Origin: a virus | IMG/VR virus record: IMGVR_UViG_3300010885_044017 | Coordinates: 87,914 to 151,913 of that record | Reading direction: 5' to 3' (one strand) | DNA: 64,000 nucleotides | Shown here: piece after piece, positions 9,383 to 18,978 of the stretch | Position numbering within the stretch: the stretch's first letter is position 1 | Layout of the letters: every line of letters starts with the position of its first letter | Position numbers and translations under genes: made by a program | Notes under the pieces: generated by a model | Told to the model about the DNA's origin: nothing | Seen by the model: only the letters and a program-made list of their open reading frames with translations | Databases searched by the model: none

Positions 9383-12300
9383 TTACGCCGATCTCACATC
9401 AGAAATTATGTTAGCCGATACCGCTGCCACGATGGCCATGTGATTGACACTGCTTGCTATGTGGGTAACTCTTGGTGCTGGCGGAGGAGCTGGATAAGGG
9501 TTACCGTAACCAGCATCGCCATAATTACGAGGATTATAATAGTTCACTGCTCGTACTACATTTGATGGTAAATTGGCCAAACGCATGCCCACTGTGGGGA
9601 ACCCGTCAATACACACCATGAGGTCTATTTTCATACCTGTGGCAGCCATTTGGTTAACTATTTCAGCACCTTTACTAAATCCAATTAATATTACCTTCTT
9701 GGTTCCACGATTTTTTACAACATAAGCAGAGGCTCCGCCTATATCAGTACAACTAAACACTTCTGCGGCAGCACCTAGCCCAGTTAATTGTGCGGCCAGG
9801 GCTCGAACACCGGTCTTGTATGCTTCACCGGCTTTTTCTAGTCCAGTGATCAATACAACCAATTGGTCACCGGGACCACTGGCCTTGGGTTCTGTAGTGG
9901 CATCTGTGGCCTTGGTGTTGATTGTTTGTATATGTGGCCAATCGTTGGGGATAGTTTTTAAATTGTATTTGCCTAGACCCAATTCTGTGTCAAGTGCATA
10001 TACATCGTGTTGAATGTCCATTGCTTGACCAAGATTGTGTTGACTTGTGCCCGGGGGTGCAACCAAGTTTCCTTTTTTGCCTCCTGCAACCCAGGCATTA
10101 TAAAGTCCCGCTTGCTCTTCATTGGTGCGAAGTGTTGAATTAACCTGCATTTTTTTATCGTACTTTTCTTTATAGGCCTTGGCCAATTGCAGGGTGGCCG
10201 ATCGTAGTACGGGGGTGGATGCATCAAAGCGAGCTCGGGTACCAGTTCCGCTGGATCTAAACAGCATCACTGTGTCAGGATCAATGCTGAGGTCGATTGG
10301 GCCAGCAGCATTGCTGGTGCCGGTTATGGCTTGAGCACTTAATACATCAATTGCATATCTACCGTGATTAAAGTATTCTTCAGCAGTGCCGGCCTCCCCA
10401 GCAACTGTAGGTGGTGTTTTTACCTTGCCTGACTGGCGCCATTCGGCAGCCAATGCCGCACTGCGATACTTGTGTGCCACAAACAGCATACCGGCGGCCA
10501 TACAAATGTCATCTTCAGGTTTGATACCTTTGTTGGTGACCAGTGTTTTATAGTTGGCCAAAAATTCTTTATTTTGTAAATCATCTTGCAGTTGTTTGTT
10601 GGCAAAAAAATCTTTTTGACTGCGTATGCTGTCTTTACCGGTCCAACTTTCGTTTTTAGATAATGTTTGTGCACCGTATTGTTTGATAGCATCTGGTTTG
10701 ATATATCCAGCTTCGGCCAAAAGGTACGCATCCACTTGATACTTGCCAATTCTTGTGCCATCACCCGGGGTGGCCTTGGCTGTGGCATCGGAATTACTAG
10801 CAGAAGATCCAGCTGTTATTTCTGTTATTATTTTTTGCAATGCACCAGCCACATTTGGATAACTTGTTGGATGCAGTGGTGGTTTATCGCCGCTGGGGTA
10901 ATCGGTCAGTGCCACAGTTTTATCGCCGGTGATGCTGGCAACTTGCGTTACAGCAGCGCAGGCTATGCTGTCATAGGGTAAAATCCAAATGTATTTTTCT
11001 GCTCGCAATGCGGCTCTAATGGCCTTTAAGTTTTCAATCAACAGTGTTTTATTACCAACACCTTTGACAATATCATTGCTACCGCAAGAAATTACTGCCA
11101 CTTTGACTTTACCTACCCAATCATTTTCATACTGATAATCTTGATAAGTTCCCACACGTCCGGAGGCCGGTGCAGGAGGATTTTTGGCATTGGCCAATAT
11201 GGTTGTACTGTTGTCACCAACTCGGGCCATGACACTGGTTGAGGACAATTTTTTCTGTAGTGCTTGACCAGTTCCCCAAGCAATACTGTCGCCCATGACC
11301 AATATTGTACCTTTAGTGCCGACGTTAATAGCTGCACCTGCAGGTGTTGAAGTTTTCCCACCAGTGCTGGCATAGTCCCACTGGCTTTCAAAATAGCCTA
11401 ATTCGGCATGCATATTGGTGGCATAGGCCTGTGTCAACAAAGGAGCTGCGGAGCTGATGGCCCCTGGTGATTTATACAGTTCAGCTTTACCTAACCAATC
11501 TTTGGGACAGCTGGATGATACTGTGCGACCGTATGCGTTGTTGATGCCGACGTCGGTGTTGGCACTGGTGGTTTTAGATCCCGAAGCAATGGCATTTCCT
11601 GAACTGTCTGTGACTTTAATTCCTGAACTAGACTGTAGTGTGCCTGGATCCACAGCAGTACCAGCATTGGCCAAGCATTGTTTTACAGCGTTTAATTTGG
11701 TTTGCATAAATGTTTCAAAATCTTGTACATTTACGTAACCTTTTCCAGTTTTGTCAAAGTGGTTTTGACTATAGGCTTTGTTTTGAAATGCAGTGTAGGT
11801 TGCACCCGGAGGAGATCCATTTAATCCATACACTATATAAGTTAAATCTTGGCCAGTGGCCACTGGCCAATTGATACACGAATACACATCTACCATGCGA
11901 CCTTTGCTTTTCTTCCACGGCGCATTTAATTTAAAATATTTTTCAACTAGATCTAACTGCTGTACTCGGGACAGCCCAGTAAATGCTGGGATATCACTGG
12001 GATTGTAGCCCACTAGTTTTCTAGCGTCACCACCAAACTGTATCAACCCGTAAAATCCCAATCCGTTGGGCTCGGCTGGATCCATTGTACCACCGGTTTC
12101 TAAATACATAGCAGCCAATAACCATAGCCAATTGCTAATTCCTAAATTTGCAGCCACTTGTTTGGTTTTATCTAAAAATGCTGTATCGGTAGACCAAGGT
12201 GCCGAACCTTTGGCACCACCGTGTACTCTGCCCAAATCTAATTTATTACCATTGGGTTTGGGTAATATATAGTCACCAGGAGATGAAGTGGTTCTAGGTG

Positions 12301-13762
12301 GGCACACACTGGCAGGCAATATCTGTACGGGTGCTTCTGTAGGGGCACCAGGTGTGGAAGATTTAATCCAAGGTTGATGTGCTGGGAATATTGATACTAT
12401 GCTGGCAGCTTGATTAGCCACACTGTTCCACAGTCGTGTTTTAGTATCGTAAGTGGTATCAGGAAACTGTTGAGTTTGTAAACTTACTCCTGATCCAGCA
12501 TTGTTGGCCCCACCGGTGTCTATGGCTACAGAGCCGCCTTTGAGTTCTAATGCACCGCCCGATCCCACCGACACAGACCCACCGCCCAAGGTCAATGCAC
12601 CTCCGGCGCCAATGTTGATTTTAGATCCATGAACATTGGTGGAACTAGTAGCAGAAATGTTGATGTCGGCACTGACTGCATTGACATAGGTGGCACCTCG
12701 TAGGTTCAATGCACTGCCGGCTTCAATGTTGATGTTCTTGTCAGCACGTAGGTTTAAATCGCCTTGAGCACGAACACTGAAACTGCCACCGTTGTAGATG
12801 TTCATGTCACCATTTTTACTCAGCTCAATCCAACTACTGCCACTGGAGTTAATGATAAACATGATGCCTTCTGTATCATTCATTAGGATCTGATGTCCTG
12901 CAGATGAACGTATGCGTACCAACTGGTCTTTGCCGTTGACATCACCGTCGTCCACGACAAATGTATGTCCACCTTTTCTGGCCTTGACTTCGTAGTCAAG
13001 AATGTTGATTGACCCGTCGGCTAATTTTTTCTCGTAGGTGGGATCATCTGCGGGATCGTTGCCCAAGGCTCGGCCCGGGGTACTGATACCAAACACATGA
13101 CTGGGACTTTCTCTATGGCTGTTGGAACTTATGGCACCACGCACAGCATCTCTGTCCAGTCCTTGCTGAAACAGCACATTGGCTTGAAATTCGTGTATGG
13201 GTCTGGCATTGTTATAGGAATCTGCAGCAAAAGCATCGTCTCGATTTTCGTTGTATTCTGCCACTGGCAATACTTGACTGCCGTCTGTGACTAAACTGCT
13301 TTTTAAATCTGCACTGGCCAATTCTGTGTCGGTTTTTTTAGCACCTGCCAAGGCTGGTACCATGTAATGACTTATAGTGGGGTTGACGCAGGCAAACCAA
13401 TAACCGCGATCTGGATCACCATTGACAAATGTACACAGCACTTGATTGCCCACATCCGGTGGCACCATCCACATGCCGTAGGTGTGATTGGTTGTTTCAA
13501 ATTTATTATTAGCGGTTTGATCGCCTACAAATGTAGCACCAAAAAACGGGCTTGCATAATTTACTGTTTGCCACGCGGATTCCACACCTTGATCTCCTAG
13601 ACCAAATTCTGGAATCCATACACGTAATCTGCCCAATCTGCGAGGATCTTTATTATCTTTCACCACTCCCATAAATGTGGCCGTGTCAAATTTGATGCCC
13701 GAGTCACCGTCTCGCTTGGCCCACTTGGGTATTTTGGTTCCTGCTACTTTATCTATTGGCAT
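9383..13762 (-). CDS. 5: Baseplate hub spike gp5 fused to several hydrolase domains
   Basis: 1459 residues; T4 gp5 has 575. Residues about 26-130 are the gp5 OB domain (DPRRLGRLRVWIPEFG). Residues about 255-425 are the needle-like repeat region. Then, unlike T4, come: a lytic-transglycosylase-like helical domain at about 520-700 (LETGG with Glu555); an SGNH-hydrolase-like domain at about 815-985 (GDS with Ser826, GSND with Asn896, Asp959 and His964); a helical segment at about 1003-1145 starting GKYQVDAYLL, possibly muramidase-like; an M15/VanY peptidase domain at about 1175-1280 (Arg1212, SxHxxGxAxD at 1240-1249, WPH at 1275-1277); and an alpha/beta-hydrolase-like domain at about 1298-1459 (GFSKG with Ser1363, Asp1386, His1441). 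The hub spike is driven through the cell envelope, so these domains plausibly cut glycan, peptide and ester bonds. The domains are read from motifs only; the gp5 core is firm. Confidence 0.9.
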   Translation of the reverse strand: MPIDKVAGTKIPKWAKRDGDSGIKFDTATFMGVVKDNKDPRRLGRLRVWIPEFGLGDQGVESAWQTVNYASPFFGATFVGDQTANNKFETTNHTYGMWMVPPDVGNQVLCTFVNGDPDRGYWFACVNPTISHYMVPALAGAKKTDTELASADLKSSLVTDGSQVLPVAEYNENRDDAFAADSYNNARPIHEFQANVLFQQGLDRDAVRGAISSNSHRESPSHVFGISTPGRALGNDPADDPTYEKKLADGSINILDYEVKARKGGHTFVVDDGDVNGKDQLVRIRSSAGHQILMNDTEGIMFIINSSGSSWIELSKNGDMNIYNGGSFSVRAQGDLNLRADKNINIEAGSALNLRGATYVNAVSADINISATSSTNVHGSKINIGAGGALTLGGGSVSVGSGGALELKGGSVAIDTGGANNAGSGVSLQTQQFPDTTYDTKTRLWNSVANQAASIVSIFPAHQPWIKSSTPGAPTEAPVQILPASVCPPRTTSSPGDYILPKPNGNKLDLGRVHGGAKGSAPWSTDTAFLDKTKQVAANLGISNWLWLLAAMYLETGGTMDPAEPNGLGFYGLIQFGGDARKLVGYNPSDIPAFTGLSRVQQLDLVEKYFKLNAPWKKSKGRMVDVYSCINWPVATGQDLTYIVYGLNGSPPGATYTAFQNKAYSQNHFDKTGKGYVNVQDFETFMQTKLNAVKQCLANAGTAVDPGTLQSSSGIKVTDSSGNAIASGSKTTSANTDVGINNAYGRTVSSSCPKDWLGKAELYKSPGAISSAAPLLTQAYATNMHAELGYFESQWDYASTGGKTSTPAGAAINVGTKGTILVMGDSIAWGTGQALQKKLSSTSVMARVGDNSTTILANAKNPPAPASGRVGTYQDYQYENDWVGKVKVAVISCGSNDIVKGVGNKTLLIENLKAIRAALRAEKYIWILPYDSIACAAVTQVASITGDKTVALTDYPSGDKPPLHPTSYPNVAGALQKIITEITAGSSASNSDATAKATPGDGTRIGKYQVDAYLLAEAGYIKPDAIKQYGAQTLSKNESWTGKDSIRSQKDFFANKQLQDDLQNKEFLANYKTLVTNKGIKPEDDICMAAGMLFVAHKYRSAALAAEWRQSGKVKTPPTVAGEAGTAEEYFNHGRYAIDVLSAQAITGTSNAAGPIDLSIDPDTVMLFRSSGTGTRARFDASTPVLRSATLQLAKAYKEKYDKKMQVNSTLRTNEEQAGLYNAWVAGGKKGNLVAPPGTSQHNLGQAMDIQHDVYALDTELGLGKYNLKTIPNDWPHIQTINTKATDATTEPKASGPGDQLVVLITGLEKAGEAYKTGVRALAAQLTGLGAAAEVFSCTDIGGASAYVVKNRGTKKVILIGFSKGAEIVNQMAATGMKIDLMVCIDGFPTVGMRLANLPSNVVRAVNYYNPRNYGDAGYGNPYPAPPPAPRVTHIASSVNHMAIVAAVSANIISDVRSA

Positions 13763-13782
13763 ATTTTATATTTAAGTTGATG

Positions 13783-16764
13783 TTATATGGAGTAACCAAT
13801 TATTGATTCACCTGTGGCTAGAGAGTTATCGCCAATGGCCACTGTGACAGCAGTGTCCACTACTGTCTGTAAATCAAATGTTCCAAGATCCGATTCAGGC
13901 AATTCTCTCAACACTGTGGTAGCAACTGGAGGTGTTTTGAACTTTTCTTTGGTTTTGATCCTTGTTTTCTCTTCTACTCTTGCAGTACTTAAATTAACAT
14001 TGTTGGTTTTTTGTTTTGCATTTTTGCTTTGTTCTGGTGCTTTGATTGTTTTATCTCGCTCAACATTGTCAGTGCTTTTTTTACCATCGCCGGGTTGATT
14101 TATTTGTCTTACAGTTTCTAAAGTTTGCATAAATTTACCACTACGAAACTCACTGGAAACTTTTAAAACTCGATACAGCCCACTGAAGCTGCTGGTACTA
14201 TCACCTTTATAATACGCCAATCCGCCGGTGGCTTCATTGATGTCGGCGGGGGTTTTAAATGTCACTCGACAATATATTGCCCCGCGATCCATTACCAAAC
14301 TGCTTGCTTCTCCGTCGACAAATTGTTGGTTGGGTTTATAATCTGTTGTAAGTGCTGTATATAATATATCATCCTGTTTAATAAAATCTGGATCGCCTAT
14401 GATGTTTAATTTTAAATTTAACATGTCACCGCCCATTTGACTGTAAAGACTATCTCTAAAACTGGTATTTTTTTGTGCTTCGGCGCTGCCTAAATTACCA
14501 CCGCTGGAATTGGAAACATTAAGAGGCATGGGTATTTGTTCCGGGTTGGTTGGGTTCCCATATCCGGTTTTGATTGAAATTTCTGACGAGTCGCTGGCTG
14601 TGTTTGCATCATTGTTGTTGAGAGCTTTACTCGTTGCTGCCTTGGCATTCTTGTCCACTTGTATTGCAGTAAAAAATAAAGCATTAAAATCTATGTCAAA
14701 AGAAATAACATCTTGATTTTTTCCAGTATAAAAATATTGATAATCTTTAACTGCATTTGGTAATTGAGATTTTGCCGCACGATCGTCGCTGGTGTTGTAG
14801 TAAATATATTCGCTGATGATAAAGGTGATTTTTTTACCCCAGGCCTGTCGCTGGTTGTCAAACTTTGTCAGTTCAATGTGAGGAACTACTTTAAACCAAT
14901 TTATATTTTTATTTCCAACAGCCTTACTAAGATCCTTGGCACTGGTTGGAATAGACATATCTTTATTTTGATCACCATCACGTTTCAATTGATTTGTGAT
15001 GTACTCGCTATTGGTTATAACCTGTTCTACTATTGATTGAATTGAAGTTCCGGCATTGACTGTAAATGTTTGTCTGGTTTCTTGGCCAGATTGAACTGCT
15101 GCGGGCCCATTGGGATTGTCATTCTTCAACTGCACTGCTATAGCAGAAGGATCATCATTCATTGGCTTTTTATTTTCATTGAGTTTTTTAGGCGGAACCA
15201 ACAGGGCATTTTTTATTTTATCGCTGGTAATTTTAAAAAAGATTTCATCCGGTACAGTGATATTTTTTTCTTTATTGATTATCAATGCTTGATACCAGGC
15301 ATTGTACGCAGCAGCCAGACCTTGATCTGTTTTAATTACAAAATTTAGATTACTGGCAGACCCTGCAGGAGTTGAGGTTTTGTCTTTGACTACTGGTGTA
15401 GTTGCCTGTTTAGTCTTTAAAGTGGGATCCGAGTCTTTTACTAACTCAGTTCCATCATCGTAATTGGTTATTTTAATAGAGGCTATCGCTTCTTTTCTCT
15501 CGTCATCTTTTTTCACTTCGGTTTGAATAGAATTGGCAAAAGATTTAATTGTTGCAGCGTTTGCCCCTTGTTCATTGAGATACTCGCCCACTGTGCCGGC
15601 TGTGACTTCCACTGTGGTTTTGAGTGATTGTGTGTTGGAAAAGTTGGCCTGATGATTGAATGGTACCGCAGTGATTTGATATTCTGTGCCTTTGACTGTG
15701 GCCCGCATTTTCATGTTAATTAATTTAATGGGGATTTTTTTATTTAATTCTGCAATTTTTTTCTCTTGAGCCCCGGCATCGTTGTAACCAAAAAAATCAA
15801 TTTCTAATAGATAAGGAACTTGCAAGTAGTTTTCTATTTGTAGAGTTTTTTCGCTGAGATCCAGCAATCTATTGATCAATGTCATACCGTAGGGCTCGAT
15901 GATGGTGAAAGATATTTCAATGGCGTTGCCAGATCTGCTGGTGGCATTGAGTCCAATCACTGTGCCTAACTTTAACTCTTCAAAATAAAAGTCATCAGTA
16001 AAAAACTCACTTCTGGTGGCATGATGTCTACTGGCAGAACTGATCAATGTGTGATTAATTTTAAACTGTTTTGGATTGTTGTTTAATTGTTTATAGTCGG
16101 CTTGAGTGAGTGCATGTAGACTCAACCCATAGGTATAATTGTTGTATTGATGTAGCCGATTTTCTGTTGTTTTATAAGTTATCTCAGCGGTATCTTCGGC
16201 AGTGGAAGTATTTTTTTTGTTTGATTGATCTGCTTTGGTCAATGGGCCACCGGCTTGATTACCTGTACTGGTGGGCGATTTCAATGTGGCCTGTTGTGCA
16301 GGATTGGGTTTATAAGGTACTGCGGCGCCTTCACTGCCCCAGGCATTGGGGTTGTAAGGATCAATGTTGTTTGTTTCTTCTTTGGTTAATTTGGTGGTAC
16401 CCGTGGGCACTGTGGTTCCAGTTTGGTCGCTGTCTGTGACCACTGCGTCTGTGGCAGTGTTGGAACCGGGATCGGCAGTCTTGGAATCCAGATAAGCAGC
16501 AGTGGTGTTCAAGAGTTTGATTGTGGCGGTGTTTTTTAGTCGCAACTCGGCAAGAAGTTCGGTATCCCCATTTGCTTTGGCATCGGCGATGCGAGATTCA
16601 AATTGAGTTTGCTTGTTACTCAGTGATTTAAATATCTCTGTTAAATTAGACCTGTTTTGAGCAATGGCTTGGGCATCTCCATTGGCAATAGCGGCACTCA
16701 GTTGTGCAGCATAGTCATTGGCAAGGTTTTCTAAGGTGTCAAGTACAGGGTAGCCGGTGGCCAT
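13783..16764 (-). CDS. Baseplate hub protein (gp27 position)
   Basis: 993 residues. Residues about 10-90 are Ala-rich and helical, about 90-200 form a Thr/Pro/Asn-rich linker, and from about 205 a hub-like domain begins (FYFEELKLGTVIGL, then EPYGMTLINRLLDLS). Near residues 830-890 the pattern FSGLYRVLKVSSEF followed by a Gln/Thr/Leu strand is common in hub proteins of myoviruses. T4 gp27 (391 residues) forms the hub with gp5; this gene stands immediately before gp5, as gp27 partners often do, and has no other candidate for that role in the window. I infer that it is the gp27 functional counterpart with extra domains, but I cannot show homology. It overlaps nothing; its stop is 20 bases before the gp5 start. 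Confidence 0.7.
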   Translation of the reverse strand: MATGYPVLDTLENLANDYAAQLSAAIANGDAQAIAQNRSNLTEIFKSLSNKQTQFESRIADAKANGDTELLAELRLKNTATIKLLNTTAAYLDSKTADPGSNTATDAVVTDSDQTGTTVPTGTTKLTKEETNNIDPYNPNAWGSEGAAVPYKPNPAQQATLKSPTSTGNQAGGPLTKADQSNKKNTSTAEDTAEITYKTTENRLHQYNNYTYGLSLHALTQADYKQLNNNPKQFKINHTLISSASRHHATRSEFFTDDFYFEELKLGTVIGLNATSRSGNAIEISFTIIEPYGMTLINRLLDLSEKTLQIENYLQVPYLLEIDFFGYNDAGAQEKKIAELNKKIPIKLINMKMRATVKGTEYQITAVPFNHQANFSNTQSLKTTVEVTAGTVGEYLNEQGANAATIKSFANSIQTEVKKDDERKEAIASIKITNYDDGTELVKDSDPTLKTKQATTPVVKDKTSTPAGSASNLNFVIKTDQGLAAAYNAWYQALIINKEKNITVPDEIFFKITSDKIKNALLVPPKKLNENKKPMNDDPSAIAVQLKNDNPNGPAAVQSGQETRQTFTVNAGTSIQSIVEQVITNSEYITNQLKRDGDQNKDMSIPTSAKDLSKAVGNKNINWFKVVPHIELTKFDNQRQAWGKKITFIISEYIYYNTSDDRAAKSQLPNAVKDYQYFYTGKNQDVISFDIDFNALFFTAIQVDKNAKAATSKALNNNDANTASDSSEISIKTGYGNPTNPEQIPMPLNVSNSSGGNLGSAEAQKNTSFRDSLYSQMGGDMLNLKLNIIGDPDFIKQDDILYTALTTDYKPNQQFVDGEASSLVMDRGAIYCRVTFKTPADINEATGGLAYYKGDSTSSFSGLYRVLKVSSEFRSGKFMQTLETVRQINQPGDGKKSTDNVERDKTIKAPEQSKNAKQKTNNVNLSTARVEEKTRIKTKEKFKTPPVATTVLRELPESDLGTFDLQTVVDTAVTVAIGDNSLATGESIIGYSI

Positions 16765-16767
16765 GAG

Positions 16768-17073
16768 TTAAATTCCCAAATCTGCGGTCAATTGAGACTT
16801 GGTGGGGATCTGTATCACCGCCCCGGAACGAAAATCCAACAAGGGATCTTCAATCACATTGGGGTTACGAGCAGCAAACACCCACCATAAAGCACTGTCA
16901 CCATACAAGTCAAATGCCAACAGGTCGGGACGAAATTGATAAATTGCGTCTATAGTATAAACTACATCGTCATCCTGTGCAGTGATGGGTCGTGCAGTTA
17001 ATACATCAAGAAACTGACCAAAACTTGCAGTGCCAAAGTACGGGCTGGATCTACTGTAGGTAACTTGAGCCAT
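16768..17073 (-). CDS. 53: Baseplate wedge protein, gp53-like
   Basis: 101 residues. The central pattern RPDLLAFDLYGDSALWWVFAAR is split by family into YGD..LWW, followed by NPNVIEDPLLDF and a C-terminal IPTKSQL; this matches the LysM-like core of gp53-type wedge proteins, which in T4 help lock wedges to the hub. It is shorter than T4 gp53 (196), retaining mainly the core. Its start overlaps the stop of the upstream gene by one base (position 17073), showing translational coupling. An alternative is a tail protein X/LysM type component; both would sit in the baseplate. Confidence 0.7.
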   Translation of the reverse strand: MAQVTYSRSSPYFGTASFGQFLDVLTARPITAQDDDVVYTIDAIYQFRPDLLAFDLYGDSALWWVFAARNPNVIEDPLLDFRSGAVIQIPTKSQLTADLGI

Positions 17074-17981
17074 TATAAGAATCCTCCATTGCCAGATAAT
17101 AGTTGTCCTTTTGCAAATTTGCCCAGTGTAAAGTTTTTGTAAATGTTGGCTCTGCTGTATACCGGTTGCACTGTTACAGATAATTGACTGGCTGTGGGCA
17201 GTCTTACCAATCGATTGGCGGCAGATTTAGTACCGGTGGACACTGTGGCCGAAGATCCTACAGGAATTTCTATATAATCTACTGAATCCGGCAGGGTGTG
17301 TGTGAAGTTTGTTATTACACAACTCACATGCGGAAAATAAAAGTCCCCGTAGCCATCTAAAAATACTATGGGCGGTGGGTTTCCAGCATTTGTATCATTA
17401 CCAAAAAACATTTTGGTACAGGTTCTAAAAAAGTATATGGCTGCCAGCAGATATTGTCCTTCGTCTAGGTTTTGCACAGTGAAGTCTCCACTGATGGTGA
17501 TTGCACCCACATCCGAGCCTTCATAAAAATAATTTTTATAATTGCTGTGTGTCAGAGCTTGTTCTTGATATCTGGCATTGTGTGCCACAGTGATTGCAGG
17601 TGTGTACGGAAAAATTACCCCTGTTTCAGCAGTTCTTGTCAAGGGAGATAACAATGATGTATCAGCATCGTCCATCAACGGTGTCCACCCGGTTCCGGCT
17701 AGACTTATACGCACTCGCCAATCCACTGGTTGTGGTTGACCTTGGCTCAGGGTGTTTACCTTGGGCATTGTGGTAACACGATTGGTTTGGGCACCTCCGG
17801 AAAATAACCCAGCAGCTCGTTTTCTTATACTGCTCATGTCTAGAAAACTGGAAGCTGATCCCTTGTCTTTGACAGAATCGGTACTGGGACTGGAGCTCAA
17901 AGAGCCGTCATTGCCCACAGCCAGCGTGGAGCCATCGTCAAATGTTTGCATACTGGAACCGTCATCGTATTGTATTGGCAT
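17073..17981 (-). CDS. Baseplate tail-tube cap/initiator, gp48/gp54-like
   Basis: 302 residues. An N-terminal low-complexity Asp/Gly/Ser region (1-70) precedes a beta-rich domain (about 75-290) with VDWRVRISLAG, GVIFPYTP, THSNYKNYFYEGS and the FFRTCTKMFFG segment. This is the pattern of the proteins that cap the baseplate and start tail-tube growth in T4-like phages (gp48 and gp54, themselves tube-like folds). I cannot choose between gp48 and gp54 from sequence alone. It is the first gene of the minus-strand baseplate operon and has a perfect TATAAATA late promoter 30 bases upstream. Confidence 0.75.
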   Translation of the reverse strand: MPIQYDDGSSMQTFDDGSTLAVGNDGSLSSSPSTDSVKDKGSASSFLDMSSIRKRAAGLFSGGAQTNRVTTMPKVNTLSQGQPQPVDWRVRISLAGTGWTPLMDDADTSLLSPLTRTAETGVIFPYTPAITVAHNARYQEQALTHSNYKNYFYEGSDVGAITISGDFTVQNLDEGQYLLAAIYFFRTCTKMFFGNDTNAGNPPPIVFLDGYGDFYFPHVSCVITNFTHTLPDSVDYIEIPVGSSATVSTGTKSAANRLVRLPTASQLSVTVQPVYSRANIYKNFTLGKFAKGQLLSGNGGFL

Positions 17982-18010
17982 ATTTGTTCTGTGATAATTA
18001 AGTTATACAG

Positions 18011-18018
18011 TATTTATA
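18011..18018 (-). promoter_or_regulatory. Late promoter for the baseplate operon
   Basis: A perfect TATAAATA on the minus strand, the T4 late consensus. Predicted transcription start is near 18005, leaving a leader of about 24 bases before the ATG at 17981. It probably drives the whole 17981-to-1 block together with the internal gp25 and gp6 promoters. Confidence 0.8.
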
Positions 18019-18050
18019 AACAAAATAAACTGCTATTATTATAAAAGTGG

Positions 18051-18080
18051 TTGACCCAAGGTGTAAATATATGTTAGTAT
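18051..18080 (+). promoter_or_regulatory. Sigma70-like promoter for gp55 operon
   Basis: TTGACC at 18051-18056 and TAGTAT at 18075-18080 with an 18-base spacer. It lies back to back with the late promoter of the baseplate operon and precedes gp55 by about 20 bases, as expected if the late sigma factor is made before late genes. Alternative -10 positions are possible in the AT-rich stretch. Confidence 0.6.
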
Positions 18081-18102
18081 ACACTTACAACGAGGAAATA
18101 AA

Positions 18103-18978
18103 TTGCGCCAAAATTACTTAAATAACAAAGATATACTCAAAGAAATCCACAAAAGCAAAACTACTTATTGCAGTTACAGCGACCCCGGTTATGTCAACTA
18201 TGACATGATACTGCCCACAGTGGACAAAATTAACAAGAAAAATACACTGGAAGGCCGTAGGTTACGTGCAGAACGCTTGGGCAAATTGGCACACGAAACT
18301 GCTGTGGCTGAAACCGGTGTCAAGAGAAAATTGGATGAATTTCAAGTCAAGTTACGTGATGTTGCCGACAGTGATGTAGTATTCAGAATCATGACATGGG
18401 ATCACATTCCTGTAGATGATGTCAAAACTCGAAAAGCCCGCATGAGTGCCTTGGACATTGATGACTCAGAAGATCCACTTATTACAGAATACGACGAATT
18501 AGATACCACACACAACAAATATGTCAAGGTAAACTTTCCCCCATTTCAGCACTGGCGAATCAATGAGTCAGGCGCGGCAGAATGTGTGGGCAAAAGTCAC
18601 TGGAGTGGAGCTGTTGACACAGGCCGATTCAATAGAGATCACGGAAAAATGACAGCAAAATTGGCACACATGTTTGTTAAACTGTGCGAACGTTATGCCA
18701 CTCGTAGCAACTGGCGTGGCTACACCTACAATGACGAGATGCGTAGCCAAGCACTGCTACAACTGAGTCAAATTGGCCTGCAATTTGACGAATCAAAAAG
18801 TCAAAACCCGTTTGCCTACTACACTGCTGCAATTACCAATAGTTTTACCCGTGTGCTCAATATCGAAAAGCGAAATCAAAATCTTCGTGATGACATACTG
18901 GAAATGAACGGCTTAACACCCAGTTATACTCGACAGGGCGACTGGGGTTCAGGTGTGGGCCACGGGTCAGACGAATGA
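18103..18978 (+). CDS. 55: RNA polymerase sigma factor for late transcription gp55
   Basis: gp55 directs the host RNA polymerase to TATAAATA late promoters, which occur throughout this window. Residues about 170-270 carry the highly conserved family block (NRDHGKMTAKLAHMF, RYATRSNWRGYTYNDEMR, LSQIGLQFDESK, NPFAYYTAAITNSFTRVLN, EKRNQNLRDDILEMNG). The start is TTG at 18103, preceded by GAGGA at 18092-18096; no ATG fits. At 291 residues it is longer than T4 gp55 (185), with an extra segment at about 50-140 in the N-terminal half. It heads an operon in which each following gene overlaps or nearly touches the previous one. Assignment is secure. Confidence 0.97.
   Translation: MRQNYLNNKDILKEIHKSKTTYCSYSDPGYVNYDMILPTVDKINKKNTLEGRRLRAERLGKLAHETAVAETGVKRKLDEFQVKLRDVADSDVVFRIMTWDHIPVDDVKTRKARMSALDIDDSEDPLITEYDELDTTHNKYVKVNFPPFQHWRINESGAAECVGKSHWSGAVDTGRFNRDHGKMTAKLAHMFVKLCERYATRSNWRGYTYNDEMRSQALLQLSQIGLQFDESKSQNPFAYYTAAITNSFTRVLNIEKRNQNLRDDILEMNGLTPSYTRQGDWGSGVGHGSDE

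Noticed and set aside
10420-10788. 122-residue minus-strand frame inside gp5
   Set aside because: It lies in another frame of the gp5 gene on the same strand, and the gp5 frame is supported by domain motifs across this stretch.
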